Part shown: positions 1 to 8,873 of the stretch, one piece after another
How positions within the stretch are numbered: position 1 is the first letter of the stretch
Layout of the letters: each line of letters begins with the position of its first letter
DNA from: an uncultured Candidatus Pelagibacter sp.
GTDB taxonomy: Bacteria > Pseudomonadota > Alphaproteobacteria > Pelagibacterales > Pelagibacteraceae
NCBI GenBank assembly: GCA_905612375.1
Contig: CAJQRS010000027.1
Coordinates: 1 to 32,136, forward strand
DNA: 32,136 nt
Direction: 5' to 3'
The notes under the pieces: model-generated
Told to the model about the DNA's origin: nothing
Seen by the model: only the letters and a program-made list of their open reading frames with translations
Database searches by the model: none
Program-made: the position numbers and the translations under genes

Positions 1-2180
1 CTATCCTGAGTTTCTTTTGTTTCTATTAACTTCATAAAAGCATCTAACTCTAATTTAAACAAATCTTCTTCTGACAAAGTTTTATCTATACTTGTTTCGC
101 CACCACTTAAAACGTTAGCCAATTCTACTCCCACTGTCATACCATGATCTAAAATTATTTTATCATTATATAGTTTTTCTAAAATCTTAATCATTTTTTC
201 TTTAACTAAATTACCTGCAAGATTAAATGTCGTCTCAGGAGGTGCTTTAAAATCTCTATTGTTCGCCAAAATTTTCTTTGAAACTTCTAGTAAACTATTT
301 CTATTCATTATCTTTTTATCTTCAGGCTTTAAGTATTTCATTGGTATTGCTTCAACAGGTGATGTTGCAGTTTTACCATAACCAATAATATCAAACACTT
401 TTAATGATGCATAATGTGGATCTTGCTTAGCTTCTTCTGTATCAAGCCATCTAGCTAACATCTCTTTGCATCCGCCACCTGCAGGAATTAATCCAACAAT
501 TGTTTCAACTAAACCTACAACAATATTTGTATGTGAGGCCACAAAGTTGCTGTGCACCATAACTTCGAATCCTCCACCAAGCGTTAATCCCGATGGTGCA
601 GAAATAACTGGGTAATCAGAATATTTCAAATGTTTGCAGGTTTCTTGAAAATATTTAATAAATTTTTCAATAGAATTAAAATCTCCTTTATCAGCAAATT
701 CCATTGTGTAACTTAAATTTACACCAGCAGAAAATTGCATACTTTCGTTTATAATTATCAAAGGCTTGTCTGTAGCTTTCTTTAAAGCATCCATTGAATT
801 ATAATCAAGAGCATTTGCTTTAGTTGTAAATTCAACAACATTATAATCTTTAAATCTATAGATCTGCGCAGAACTATTCCCATCAATACTCATTGCAGTC
901 TTTTTAATTTTTCCTAAAGTTTCAATTTCAGTATATTTTTGTCTCTCTCCATAAAATTTTTCATCTTTAGTTTTTGCAAGATTTTCTAAAAAATTATTAT
1001 TTTGATATTCGTCAATCTTACTAAAAAAGTTAGCTACACCAATTTCTTCAAGCATTTCAAATGGTCCCTTGGCCCAATTAAAACCTAACCTCATAGCTTC
1101 ATCTATGTCATTAAATTCTTTTGTAATACCTGGAACTAAGGATGACGCATATTTGATAATTTTCGAAGTAACTGACCAAGCATATTTTCCATATTTATCA
1201 TCACGATTAATTAAACTTTTAAGATCAACTTTTTCAAATTTAATATCAATTTTTTTAGTGGGAAAATAATCTTCTGTATTTAGATTTAATGACTCTTTAA
1301 TTTTAAAACCCCCAGCTTTATTAATTCTGTAAAATCCACCTTTTCCTTTTCTACCAGTCATACCCATCGTTATCATTTTTTTGATCAATGGAATTTCTTT
1401 TGCTACTCCATGAAATTTATCTGACTTGGGAAGTTCTTTAATAAAGCTTTTTAAAACATCTGCCATTAAGTCTATTCCAATTAGATCATAAAGACCAAAT
1501 ATTCCAGTCTTAGGAATGCCCATTGGTCTTCCAAAAATTGCATCCGCTTCCTCAACAGATAGCTTCATCTTAAAGGCTTCAGTCATTGCAATTTGCATTG
1601 CGTAAACACCCACTCTGTTGCCCAAGAAGCCAGGTGTATCATTACAAACAATTGCACCTTTACCTAGTTCAATCTCACAAAACTTTTTTAAAAAGTTTAT
1701 TTTATCTAAATCATTATTCTCATTTTTAACTATTTCTAATAGCCCCATATACCTGACTGGATTAAAAAAATGAGTGATGCAAAAATCTTTTTTTTCTTCT
1801 TCAGACAAATGTTGAGATAAAACTTTAATAGGTATTGATGATGTGTTTGAGGAAACTATTGCACCATTTTTTCTTACATTAAATATTTTCTTATAGATAT
1901 CATGTTTAACATCTATTCTTTCAACAACAGCCTCTACCACCCAATCTGCTTCTCCTACTTCAGAAAAATTATCATAAATATTTCCAACTTTAATATTATT
2001 TATTTTTGATGTATCCAATAAGAGAGGTGGTTTTGATTTATGAATTCCATCTCTAGCTTGTTCACTTATCTCTGTCTTTAAGTCTAATAAAGTTACAGGG
2101 ATGTTTGCATTACATAAGTGTGCGGCAATTCCACTACCCATTGTTCCCGAACCAATAACTACTACTTTTTTTATTTCCAT
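1..2180 (-). CDS. 3-hydroxyacyl-CoA dehydrogenase / enoyl-CoA hydratase (FadB/FadJ-like), 3' end truncated by window edge
   Basis: Minus-strand frame open from ATG at 2180 to the window edge with no in-frame stop (absent from the ORF track because no stop lies in the window). N-term MEIKKVVVIGSGTMGSGIAAHLCNANIPVTLLD = NAD-binding 3HCDH Rossmann motif; C-terminal part contains VGLVETIVGLIPAGGGCKEM, typical of the crotonase/enoyl-CoA hydratase fold. Confidence 0.9.
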   Translation of the reverse strand, partial: MEIKKVVVIGSGTMGSGIAAHLCNANIPVTLLDLKTEISEQARDGIHKSKPPLLLDTSKINNIKVGNIYDNFSEVGEADWVVEAVVERIDVKHDIYKKIFNVRKNGAIVSSNTSSIPIKVLSQHLSEEEKKDFCITHFFNPVRYMGLLEIVKNENNDLDKINFLKKFCEIELGKGAIVCNDTPGFLGNRVGVYAMQIAMTEAFKMKLSVEEADAIFGRPMGIPKTGIFGLYDLIGIDLMADVLKSFIKELPKSDKFHGVAKEIPLIKKMITMGMTGRKGKGGFYRINKAGGFKIKESLNLNTEDYFPTKKIDIKFEKVDLKSLINRDDKYGKYAWSVTSKIIKYASSLVPGITKEFNDIDEAMRLGFNWAKGPFEMLEEIGVANFFSKIDEYQNNNFLENLAKTKDEKFYGERQKYTEIETLGKIKKTAMSIDGNSSAQIYRFKDYNVVEFTTKANALDYNSMDALKKATDKPLIIINESMQFSAGVNLSYTMEFADKGDFNSIEKFIKYFQETCKHLKYSDYPVISAPSGLTLGGGFEVMVHSNFVASHTNIVVGLVETIVGLIPAGGGCKEMLARWLDTEEAKQDPHYASLKVFDIIGYGKTATSPVEAIPMKYLKPEDKKIMNRNSLLEVSKKILANNRDFKAPPETTFNLAGNLVKEKMIKILEKLYNDKIILDHGMTVGVELANVLSGGETSIDKTLSEEDLFKLELDAFMKLIETKETQD

Positions 2181-2235
2181 AAAATTTATAATTGAATTAT
2201 TGTTTATAATAAAAACTGTGAAATTAGTAAACGAA

Positions 2236-3090
2236 CTATCTGTTAATTCCTCTTAGTCTTTCAGATCTTCTTCGTAATAACTCAGCTGTAACTAAAATTA
2301 AAGTTGACATAACAATTAAACAAGTTGCAACAGCTAAAATTGTTGGACTTAATTGTTCTCTCAAACCAATCCACATCTGTATTGGGATAGTTGTGTTATC
2401 TAACCCTGCTAAGAAGAGTACAACTACAACTTCATCAAATGATGTTACAAAAGCAAACAATGCACCAGATATAACGCCTGGCGTGATTAATGGTAAAGTT
2501 ATCTTCATAAAAGTATTGTATGGAGTGCTTCCTAAACTTGCTGCAGCTCTAGTAACGCTATGGTCAAATCCGGATAAGGTTGCTGTTACAGTTATCACCA
2601 CAAAAGGTGTTCCTAATATTATATGTGCTAAAATTATTCCAGTGTGTGTTGCAGCCAAGCCAACTTTAGCCATAAAAAAGAATATTGCGACACCTGAAAT
2701 AATAAGTGGCACAATCATTGGTGAAATTAATATAGCCATAATAATTCCTTTATAGGGCATATGCCTACTGCTCAATCCTAAGGCTGCTAATGTTCCTAGA
2801 ATGACAGAACCTATTGTTGCAAAAAATGCTACTATCAAACTATTTTTTGCAGCTAAACCCCATGGGTTTTTAGTACCCCAAATCATATCTTTATACCACC
2901 TTGTAGAAAAAGCATCAGGATCAAGTCTTTTCATTCCATCAGAAAAAATTAAAAATTCATCACCACTAAAAGATAGTGGAAATATTACAAATAGAGGAGC
3001 AATCAAATATATAAATACAAATGTACATATTGATAAATAAATGTAGTGCCAAATTCTATATCTTGTTTCTGTATAACTTGGTAATGCCAT
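2236..3090 (-). CDS. potC: ABC transporter permease, spermidine/putrescine type (PotC-like)
   Basis: 284 aa, multiple TM segments, EAA-type loop RAAASLGSTPYNTFMKITLPLITPGVISGALFAF; adjacent to potB/D/A-like genes. Confidence 0.9.
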   Translation of the reverse strand: MALPSYTETRYRIWHYIYLSICTFVFIYLIAPLFVIFPLSFSGDEFLIFSDGMKRLDPDAFSTRWYKDMIWGTKNPWGLAAKNSLIVAFFATIGSVILGTLAALGLSSRHMPYKGIIMAILISPMIVPLIISGVAIFFFMAKVGLAATHTGIILAHIILGTPFVVITVTATLSGFDHSVTRAAASLGSTPYNTFMKITLPLITPGVISGALFAFVTSFDEVVVVLFLAGLDNTTIPIQMWIGLREQLSPTILAVATCLIVMSTLILVTAELLRRRSERLRGINR

Positions 3091-3092
3091 AA

Positions 3093-4346
3093 TTATCCTA
3101 ATTTTATATTATCAATTCCAACAAGCTTATTGTAAATCCAATAAACAGCCATTACACCAACAAGCAACATTAAACCCATTGCAGACGCAAAGCTCCAATC
3201 TAAAGTTTGTTTCATATGGTATGCTATTGAATTACTAATAAGTGTTCCAGAAGCTCCACCTACTAGTGCTGGAGTAATATAGTAACCAACAGCAAGTATA
3301 AAAACTAATAATGATCCTGCTCCAATGCCAGAGGTAGTTAAAGGAAAATAAATTTTCCAAAAAGATACAAATGGAGTTCCACCAAGGGATTTTCCAGCTC
3401 TCATTAAGCTCGGTGAGACTGTCTTCATTACACTATAAAGTGGTAAAACCATAAATGGTAATAGGATTTGCGTCATCGCTACATATGTGCCAACTATATT
3501 GTACATCATCTCAGGCCTATTATCGTCATCAACCAAACCAATCATTACAAAAAAATCATTTACTACACCTTGTTGTTGTAATAAAATCATCCAACTTGCA
3601 GTTCTGACAAGTAAAGAGGTCCAAAATGGTAAAAGGACACAAATCATCAATAGGTTACTATATTTCATTGGTATGGTTGCCAATAAATGTGCAATTGGAT
3701 AACCCATTAAAAAAGTAAAAAGTGTAACAAATAAAGCAACTTGAAGAGTTCTAAGCCAAAGCTTTATATATATTCTTCTGCCCTCTTCAACTCTAACTAT
3801 TTCTCCATTTTCATCAGTATACATATCCACTGCTTTTAAATACTTTGCTACTGTATATGGAGGTGCTGTTCTTTTTATTGCTCTCCAATAACTAACATCT
3901 TCAAATCTTTTATGAACAGATATTATCTGCTCTTTATAATTACCTTCTTCAAAATTTTTCATTTTTCTTATTAATTTTTTAAGAATCGAATTAAAACCAT
4001 TTTTTTCTTTATTTAATCTTTGACCAAGTTTTCCTTGTGTTTTAGCTTTGACTAAAATTTTGTAGTCAGATAAAAAACTTGCAAATACTTCTTCTGAGGG
4101 CAATTCTTGTCCATCCCATTTCTCCATCGCCTTAAATGTTTTAGGAAGCATATTTGTAACCATTTTATCATCAACACTTCTAGTAAGCAGTTCTCCTATG
4201 GGGGAAATATATGTGATAGCTAAAAAAAGTAGTAAAGGGACTACAAGTAAAAAGGCTTTAATTTTATTTCTTCTTTCAGCTTTTTTTAAGCTTTTTTCTA
4301 ACGGTATACCGTCTGAAGTTAAAATCTGTTTTGTTTCTGTATTCAT
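3093..4346 (-). CDS. potB: ABC transporter permease, spermidine/putrescine type (PotB-like) with an enlarged loop after TM1
   Basis: 417 aa; binding-protein-dependent permease loop MRAGKSLGGTPFVSFWKIYFPLTTSGIGAG; about 140 residue hydrophilic insert between TM1 and TM2. Confidence 0.88.
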   Translation of the reverse strand: MNTETKQILTSDGIPLEKSLKKAERRNKIKAFLLVVPLLLFLAITYISPIGELLTRSVDDKMVTNMLPKTFKAMEKWDGQELPSEEVFASFLSDYKILVKAKTQGKLGQRLNKEKNGFNSILKKLIRKMKNFEEGNYKEQIISVHKRFEDVSYWRAIKRTAPPYTVAKYLKAVDMYTDENGEIVRVEEGRRIYIKLWLRTLQVALFVTLFTFLMGYPIAHLLATIPMKYSNLLMICVLLPFWTSLLVRTASWMILLQQQGVVNDFFVMIGLVDDDNRPEMMYNIVGTYVAMTQILLPFMVLPLYSVMKTVSPSLMRAGKSLGGTPFVSFWKIYFPLTTSGIGAGSLLVFILAVGYYITPALVGGASGTLISNSIAYHMKQTLDWSFASAMGLMLLVGVMAVYWIYNKLVGIDNIKLG

Positions 4347-4350
4347 AAAT

Positions 4351-4390
4351 AAAAAAAGGCGGTTATCAAATAACCGCCCATATATTTTTT
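4351..4390 (-). terminator. Intrinsic terminator/attenuator between potD and potB
   Basis: Perfect 9-bp stem GGCGGTTAT-CAA-ATAACCGCC (4358-4378); on the minus strand followed by a T7 tract (A7 at 4351-4357). Confidence 0.85.
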
Positions 4391-4410
4391 TTTAAGCTTA
4401 AATGTTAAAA

Positions 4411-5535
4411 CTATTTAAGTGTTGCCTTCATAGCTTCAAATTTTTCACCAAGCTCTGTGCCATTATCAGCCCAGTAAACAGCGTCAACTAAGAAATAGTT
4501 TTTCGTGTTCTTTTTAGATGATGGCATTTCAGGTAACATATTTGTTTTACCATCTTTATACCAAGGCTCACCTGCTTTGATTACTGCTAAAGAAGACTTT
4601 CTAAAAGGTGCGTAAGCAATGTGTTTCGCAGATCCTGCTAAACCTTCAGTACTCATCATCTCTTTAAGAACTTTCATAGCGTCACCACTAGCAACGTTTG
4701 GTCCATCTTTAACCATAACCATGTACTGATAATCAAGACCTTGACCATCCCATACTTGTGTTAGGGGAGCACCACTCATCTGTGCACCAAAAAATCTACC
4801 ATTCCAACCAGTAGCCATTACAACTTCACCTGACATTAATAACTCAGGTGGTTTTGCTCCTGCAGACCAGAATACACATCCGCCCTTAGGATCATTACAT
4901 AATGCAGCAATTTTATCTATTGCTCTTTTAACACCTTTTTCAGTATTTAAAGCTTCATAGATTTTTGCACCACCTTTTCCAGGTTTGATTCCATCAGCGG
5001 CTAAAGCTATTTCTAGATTACTCACTGCGCTTCCATAAATTCCTCTTTTTCCAGGAAATTTTTTAGTGTTAAAGAAATCTTTTATAGTTGTTGGTTTTTT
5101 ACTTCCAATCGTATCGTGATTGTAAGCATAGTTCCAAGTATATAAAATATTTCCTACAGCACATTTACTAGGCATTGGTGCAAAGAAATCATCACTTGCT
5201 TTAACGCCATCTGAACCCGGTCCAAAATCTTTATCGAAATCGAATTCAACGAATAGACCTTCGTCACATCCATTAATAGTGTCCATTGCATAAACATCAA
5301 TGATGTCCCATGTAATTGCACCAGCTTCTTTTTGTGCTTTAATCTCTGATAATCCACCAGAATAGTCTACCCAATTAACTGGGATGCCTAATTTCTTAGC
5401 TGCAGGATCACCATAACCTAACTTTTGACTTTCTGTATAAGCTCCACCCCAAGACACTACAGTAACTGCAAATGCTGATGAAGTGATAGATAGTACAAAA
5501 GAAAGAGCTAGTAATAGTTTACTTAATTTTTTCAT
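4411..5535 (-). CDS. potD: Periplasmic substrate-binding protein of polyamine-type ABC transporter (PotD-like)
   Basis: 374 aa with Sec signal peptide MKKLSKLLLALSFVLSITSSAFA; VVSWGGAYTESQK N-terminus typical of PotD/PotF-like solute-binding proteins; operon context. Confidence 0.9.
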   Translation of the reverse strand: MKKLSKLLLALSFVLSITSSAFAVTVVSWGGAYTESQKLGYGDPAAKKLGIPVNWVDYSGGLSEIKAQKEAGAITWDIIDVYAMDTINGCDEGLFVEFDFDKDFGPGSDGVKASDDFFAPMPSKCAVGNILYTWNYAYNHDTIGSKKPTTIKDFFNTKKFPGKRGIYGSAVSNLEIALAADGIKPGKGGAKIYEALNTEKGVKRAIDKIAALCNDPKGGCVFWSAGAKPPELLMSGEVVMATGWNGRFFGAQMSGAPLTQVWDGQGLDYQYMVMVKDGPNVASGDAMKVLKEMMSTEGLAGSAKHIAYAPFRKSSLAVIKAGEPWYKDGKTNMLPEMPSSKKNTKNYFLVDAVYWADNGTELGEKFEAMKATLK

Positions 5536-5651
5536 TTTCTCTCCTATTTAACGTTAACGTTTTATTAAAGAGACACTAAAACAATATAGGTGCGTTTAGT
5601 CAACAGCTGATTATGGCTAATTTGCCTTTATTTTTTGGGATATTTAATGAC

Positions 5652-6740
5652 TTATTTTGGGTCTAGCGCTCTAGTGTCTTTACTATTCCAGCCAATATTA
5701 ATTTCGTTTCCCAATTTAATATCTAAGTTTGAAGTACTATTTGGAATTTTTAAAATGAATTGATCACTTCCTAATATGTTAATTCTTAACCTTGTATGGT
5801 CACCATGATAAATAACCTCTTCAATTTTACCTTTGTAATTATTATCCATTTTTTTTTCTGGATTAATTAAAGCTCTTTCAGGTCTTAAAGAAATAGTTGT
5901 TTTATCTCCTTTGGATTTAATTGAAATTGGGTTTGCTAATATCTCAGAACCATTTTCTAATTTGACTTTGCAAGTATCTCCATCAATATCACTTATAGTT
6001 CCATTAAATATATTATTTTCTCCTATAAATCCTGCTACAAATGAATTTTCAGGTTCTTCATATAATTTATCAGGACTTGAAAGTTGTTGAACTTTACCAT
6101 CATTAAATACTGCTATACGATTTGACATTGTTAAGGCTTCAGTTTGATCGTGAGTTACATAAACAACAGTCACACCTATGCTTTCATGAATATGTTTAAT
6201 TTCATATTGCATACTTTCTCTTAAATTTTTATCTAAAGCTCCTAATGGTTCATCCATTAATACCAATTGTGGATCAAAAACTAATGATCTTGCTACTGCT
6301 ACCCGTTGTTGTTGTCCTCCTGATAATTGCATAGGCATTCTTGTTTCAAAACCTTGCAGAGACACCATTGATAAAGCTTTATCAATTTTTTTATCAGCCT
6401 CATCTTTTGGAATTTTTCTAACTCTTAATGGAAATGCTAAATTTTCATAAACTGTCATATGTGGAAATAGAGCATAATTTTGAAACACCATTCCAATTCC
6501 TCTTTTGTGAGGTGGAATATTTGAAATAACTTTGTTGTCTAAATATATTTCTCCGTTAGTTGCAGTTTCAAATCCTGCCAACATCATCAAGCAAGTAGTT
6601 TTACCAGAACCAGAAGGTCCTAACATAGTTACAAACTCACCCTCTTCAATATCTAGATCTAGACCTTTTACTACTAAGGTTTTCCCGTCATAGCTTTTGT
6701 CTACATTGTCAAATTTTACGAATTCTTTATTTATTGCCAT
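5652..6740 (-). CDS. potA: ABC transporter ATP-binding protein, spermidine/putrescine type
   Basis: Walker A GPSGSGKTT, signature LSGGQQQRVAVARSL, Walker B LVLMDEPLGALD, C-terminal TOBE-like domain. Confidence 0.93.
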   Translation of the reverse strand: MAINKEFVKFDNVDKSYDGKTLVVKGLDLDIEEGEFVTMLGPSGSGKTTCLMMLAGFETATNGEIYLDNKVISNIPPHKRGIGMVFQNYALFPHMTVYENLAFPLRVRKIPKDEADKKIDKALSMVSLQGFETRMPMQLSGGQQQRVAVARSLVFDPQLVLMDEPLGALDKNLRESMQYEIKHIHESIGVTVVYVTHDQTEALTMSNRIAVFNDGKVQQLSSPDKLYEEPENSFVAGFIGENNIFNGTISDIDGDTCKVKLENGSEILANPISIKSKGDKTTISLRPERALINPEKKMDNNYKGKIEEVIYHGDHTRLRINILGSDQFILKIPNSTSNLDIKLGNEINIGWNSKDTRALDPK

Positions 6741-6799
6741 ATTTTCTCCAGAGGATTTAAAACATTTGTTGAGTTTTTTATCAAGTTTTTTTATTTAAA

Positions 6800-7966
6800 C
6801 TACTTAATGTGAAGGCCTTTTGGAAAATTACAGAATAACTCGGACCCATTGTCAGTTATTCTTATTGCTTCAGATGCCTCAACCCCCCAATCACCAAATT
6901 GCATCACAGCAATCATGTGAAAAGTTACATTTGGCTCTAAAATTGTCATATCACCTTTTGATATATTTAAAGTATGTTCACCCCAATCTGGTGGATAACC
7001 AATGCCAATTGAATAACCAGTTCTAGATGTTTTTTCCATTCCATACTTATCTAATATTTTCCAAAATGCTTGAGCAACGTCATTGGCGGTCTTTCCAGGT
7101 TTTGCAGCATCAATACCAGCCTGTAATGCTTCATTTGTTTTATTCATGGTGTCAATTTTTATTTGGTCGGGCTTTCCGAGTAAAACTGTTCTAGCCATTG
7201 GACAGTGATATCTTTGGTACACACCAGATAACTCAATAATTGTAGCTTCTCCTTCAATAAATTTTTCTTGCGTTGCCGTTAAATGCGACGCTGAAGTTCC
7301 CTTTCCTGTCGGTAATAAAGTTGCAATACTTGAATACTCTCCACCAAATTCTGGAGTTCCGTAAAATAAGGATTTTTGGATTTCTCCAACCGCATCACAC
7401 TGTCTTACACCAGGATTTATCACATCAATTGCTGTTTTCATTCCTTTTTGAGAAATAAGCGCTGCTGATTTCATAAATGTAATTTCTGCATCAGATTTTA
7501 CAACTCTTGTCCAATTAACCAATCTTTCTGAATCTTTTAGTTTTGCGTTTGGCAATCCTTGTTTAATTTTTTCATAGCAATAAGCAGTGAAATAATGACT
7601 ATCCATTTCTAATCCAATTGTAAGCTTGTCCCATTTTTTTTTTTTAATAATAGCTACCAGATTATCATAAGGGTGAAGTGGCCATGTGTGAATATACTTC
7701 TCATCATAAATTAAAATATTTTCATCTTTTAAATAAGTTTTTATATAGGCTCCACCGGAGTCTTGTTTTCTAACCCAACACAGTGGCTCTTCAGCATTAA
7801 CATGGACTACCACTGCTTGAGCATAATAAAATGACCACGCATCATATCCTGTAAGATAATTCATATTGGCCGTATCATGAGAAATTAATAATTCTATACC
7901 TTTATCCTGCATAGATTTTTGAACTTTTTCTAATCTAGTCTTGTATTCTTCTTTACTAAAATTCAT
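6800..7966 (-). CDS. M24-fold (creatinase/prolidase, 'pita-bread') hydrolase, possibly ectoine-hydrolase (DoeA)/creatinase-like; canonical metal ligands not conserved
   Basis: 388 aa with creatinase N-domain and C-domain motifs (LISHDTANMNYLTGYDAW; GTSASHLTATQEKFIEGEATIIELSGVYQRYHCPMARTVLLG; TGYSIGIGYPPDWGEHTLNI; DWGVEASEAIRIT). Confidence 0.8.
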   Translation of the reverse strand: MNFSKEEYKTRLEKVQKSMQDKGIELLISHDTANMNYLTGYDAWSFYYAQAVVVHVNAEEPLCWVRKQDSGGAYIKTYLKDENILIYDEKYIHTWPLHPYDNLVAIIKKKKWDKLTIGLEMDSHYFTAYCYEKIKQGLPNAKLKDSERLVNWTRVVKSDAEITFMKSAALISQKGMKTAIDVINPGVRQCDAVGEIQKSLFYGTPEFGGEYSSIATLLPTGKGTSASHLTATQEKFIEGEATIIELSGVYQRYHCPMARTVLLGKPDQIKIDTMNKTNEALQAGIDAAKPGKTANDVAQAFWKILDKYGMEKTSRTGYSIGIGYPPDWGEHTLNISKGDMTILEPNVTFHMIAVMQFGDWGVEASEAIRITDNGSELFCNFPKGLHIK

Positions 7967-7969
7967 ATT

Positions 7970-8743
7970 TTAATAACTGTTAATTTTCTTAGGAAATTTT
8001 TTATTTTTAACTTCATATTTATATTTAATTATAGCTGTGTTAATTTGTTTTGTAATATTTATAAATCTCTTAACAAATCTAACCTTTATTAGATTTAATC
8101 CAATTAGATCATCAGTAACTAAAACTTGTCCATCACAATGAACAGATGCTCCTATCCCAATAGTTGGAATATTTATAGTTTTTGTAATTTCTTTTGCTAA
8201 TGAGCTTTCTACACATTCTAATACAATAGAAAAAACACCTAATTCTTCTAAAATTTTAGCATCTTTTAGGAGATTATTTCTTTCAACTATTTTTTTTCCT
8301 TTAGCTTTAAAATTTTTAGCTGACTGAGGAAGAACTCCCAAATGTCCCATTACTGGAATTTTATTCTTAATTAATTTTTTGATTATATGGTATATTTTTT
8401 TACCACCTTCTAATTTAACTGCATCACATTTTGTTTTTAAAATTATTGCTTTTGCATTTCTTAAAGCTTCCGAGGTATTTCTATAAGTATTATGTGGCAT
8501 ATCAACAACCATGAGACTTTTCTTTATTCCCATTCTCACACTTTTAGAATGCTCTATCATCATATCAAGTGTTACGCTTCTAGTTGATTTATAGTTATAT
8601 AAAACAGAGCCCAAAGAATCTCCCACTAAAACGATGTCGCAATGTTTGTCTATAATCTGTGCAATGTTTTTAGAGTAAGCTGTTAGGCAAATAATTTTAG
8701 ATTTATTTTTTTTTTTGGAAATTTTTGAAAATTTATTTTTCAT
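7970..8743 (-). CDS. panB: 3-methyl-2-oxobutanoate hydroxymethyltransferase
   Basis: 257 aa; conserved PanB motifs LVGDSLGSVLYNY, VDMPHNTY, AVKLEGG, GHLGVLPQSAKNFKAKGK, LECVESSLAKEIT, PTIGIGASVHCDGQVLV. Confidence 0.92.
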   Translation of the reverse strand: MKNKFSKISKKKNKSKIICLTAYSKNIAQIIDKHCDIVLVGDSLGSVLYNYKSTRSVTLDMMIEHSKSVRMGIKKSLMVVDMPHNTYRNTSEALRNAKAIILKTKCDAVKLEGGKKIYHIIKKLIKNKIPVMGHLGVLPQSAKNFKAKGKKIVERNNLLKDAKILEELGVFSIVLECVESSLAKEITKTINIPTIGIGASVHCDGQVLVTDDLIGLNLIKVRFVKRFINITKQINTAIIKYKYEVKNKKFPKKINSY

Positions 8744-8873
8744 TGAAAGTTACCAAGTACCTATATTTTTCATACTAATCCATTGCAGTAGAAATTTAAT
8801 GATTTATCAACATTTGGGATTCTAATCATTGTGTGCAAGTATTTCATAATATCATGTTTTCTATAATAAATTA

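Noticed and set aside
1069-1269. 66-aa plus-strand ORF antisense to the FadB/FadJ-like gene
   Set aside because: Spurious; the minus-strand frame is open throughout and carries family motifs.
2181-2235. Candidate hairpin in the gap downstream of potC (TTAT...ATAA)
   Set aside because: Short AT-only arms of the kind expected by chance in this composition.
2393-3702. Plus-strand ORFs antisense to potC/potB (120, 79 and 71 aa)
   Set aside because: Antisense shadows of conserved permease genes with no independent support.
5154-5357. 67-aa minus-strand ORF in an alternative frame inside potD
   Set aside because: Nested out-of-frame within a well-supported CDS.
8744-8873. Possible riboswitch or small RNA in the 130-bp guaA-panB gap
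   Set aside because: No convincing conserved motif or long stem found by eye; would need covariance-model search.
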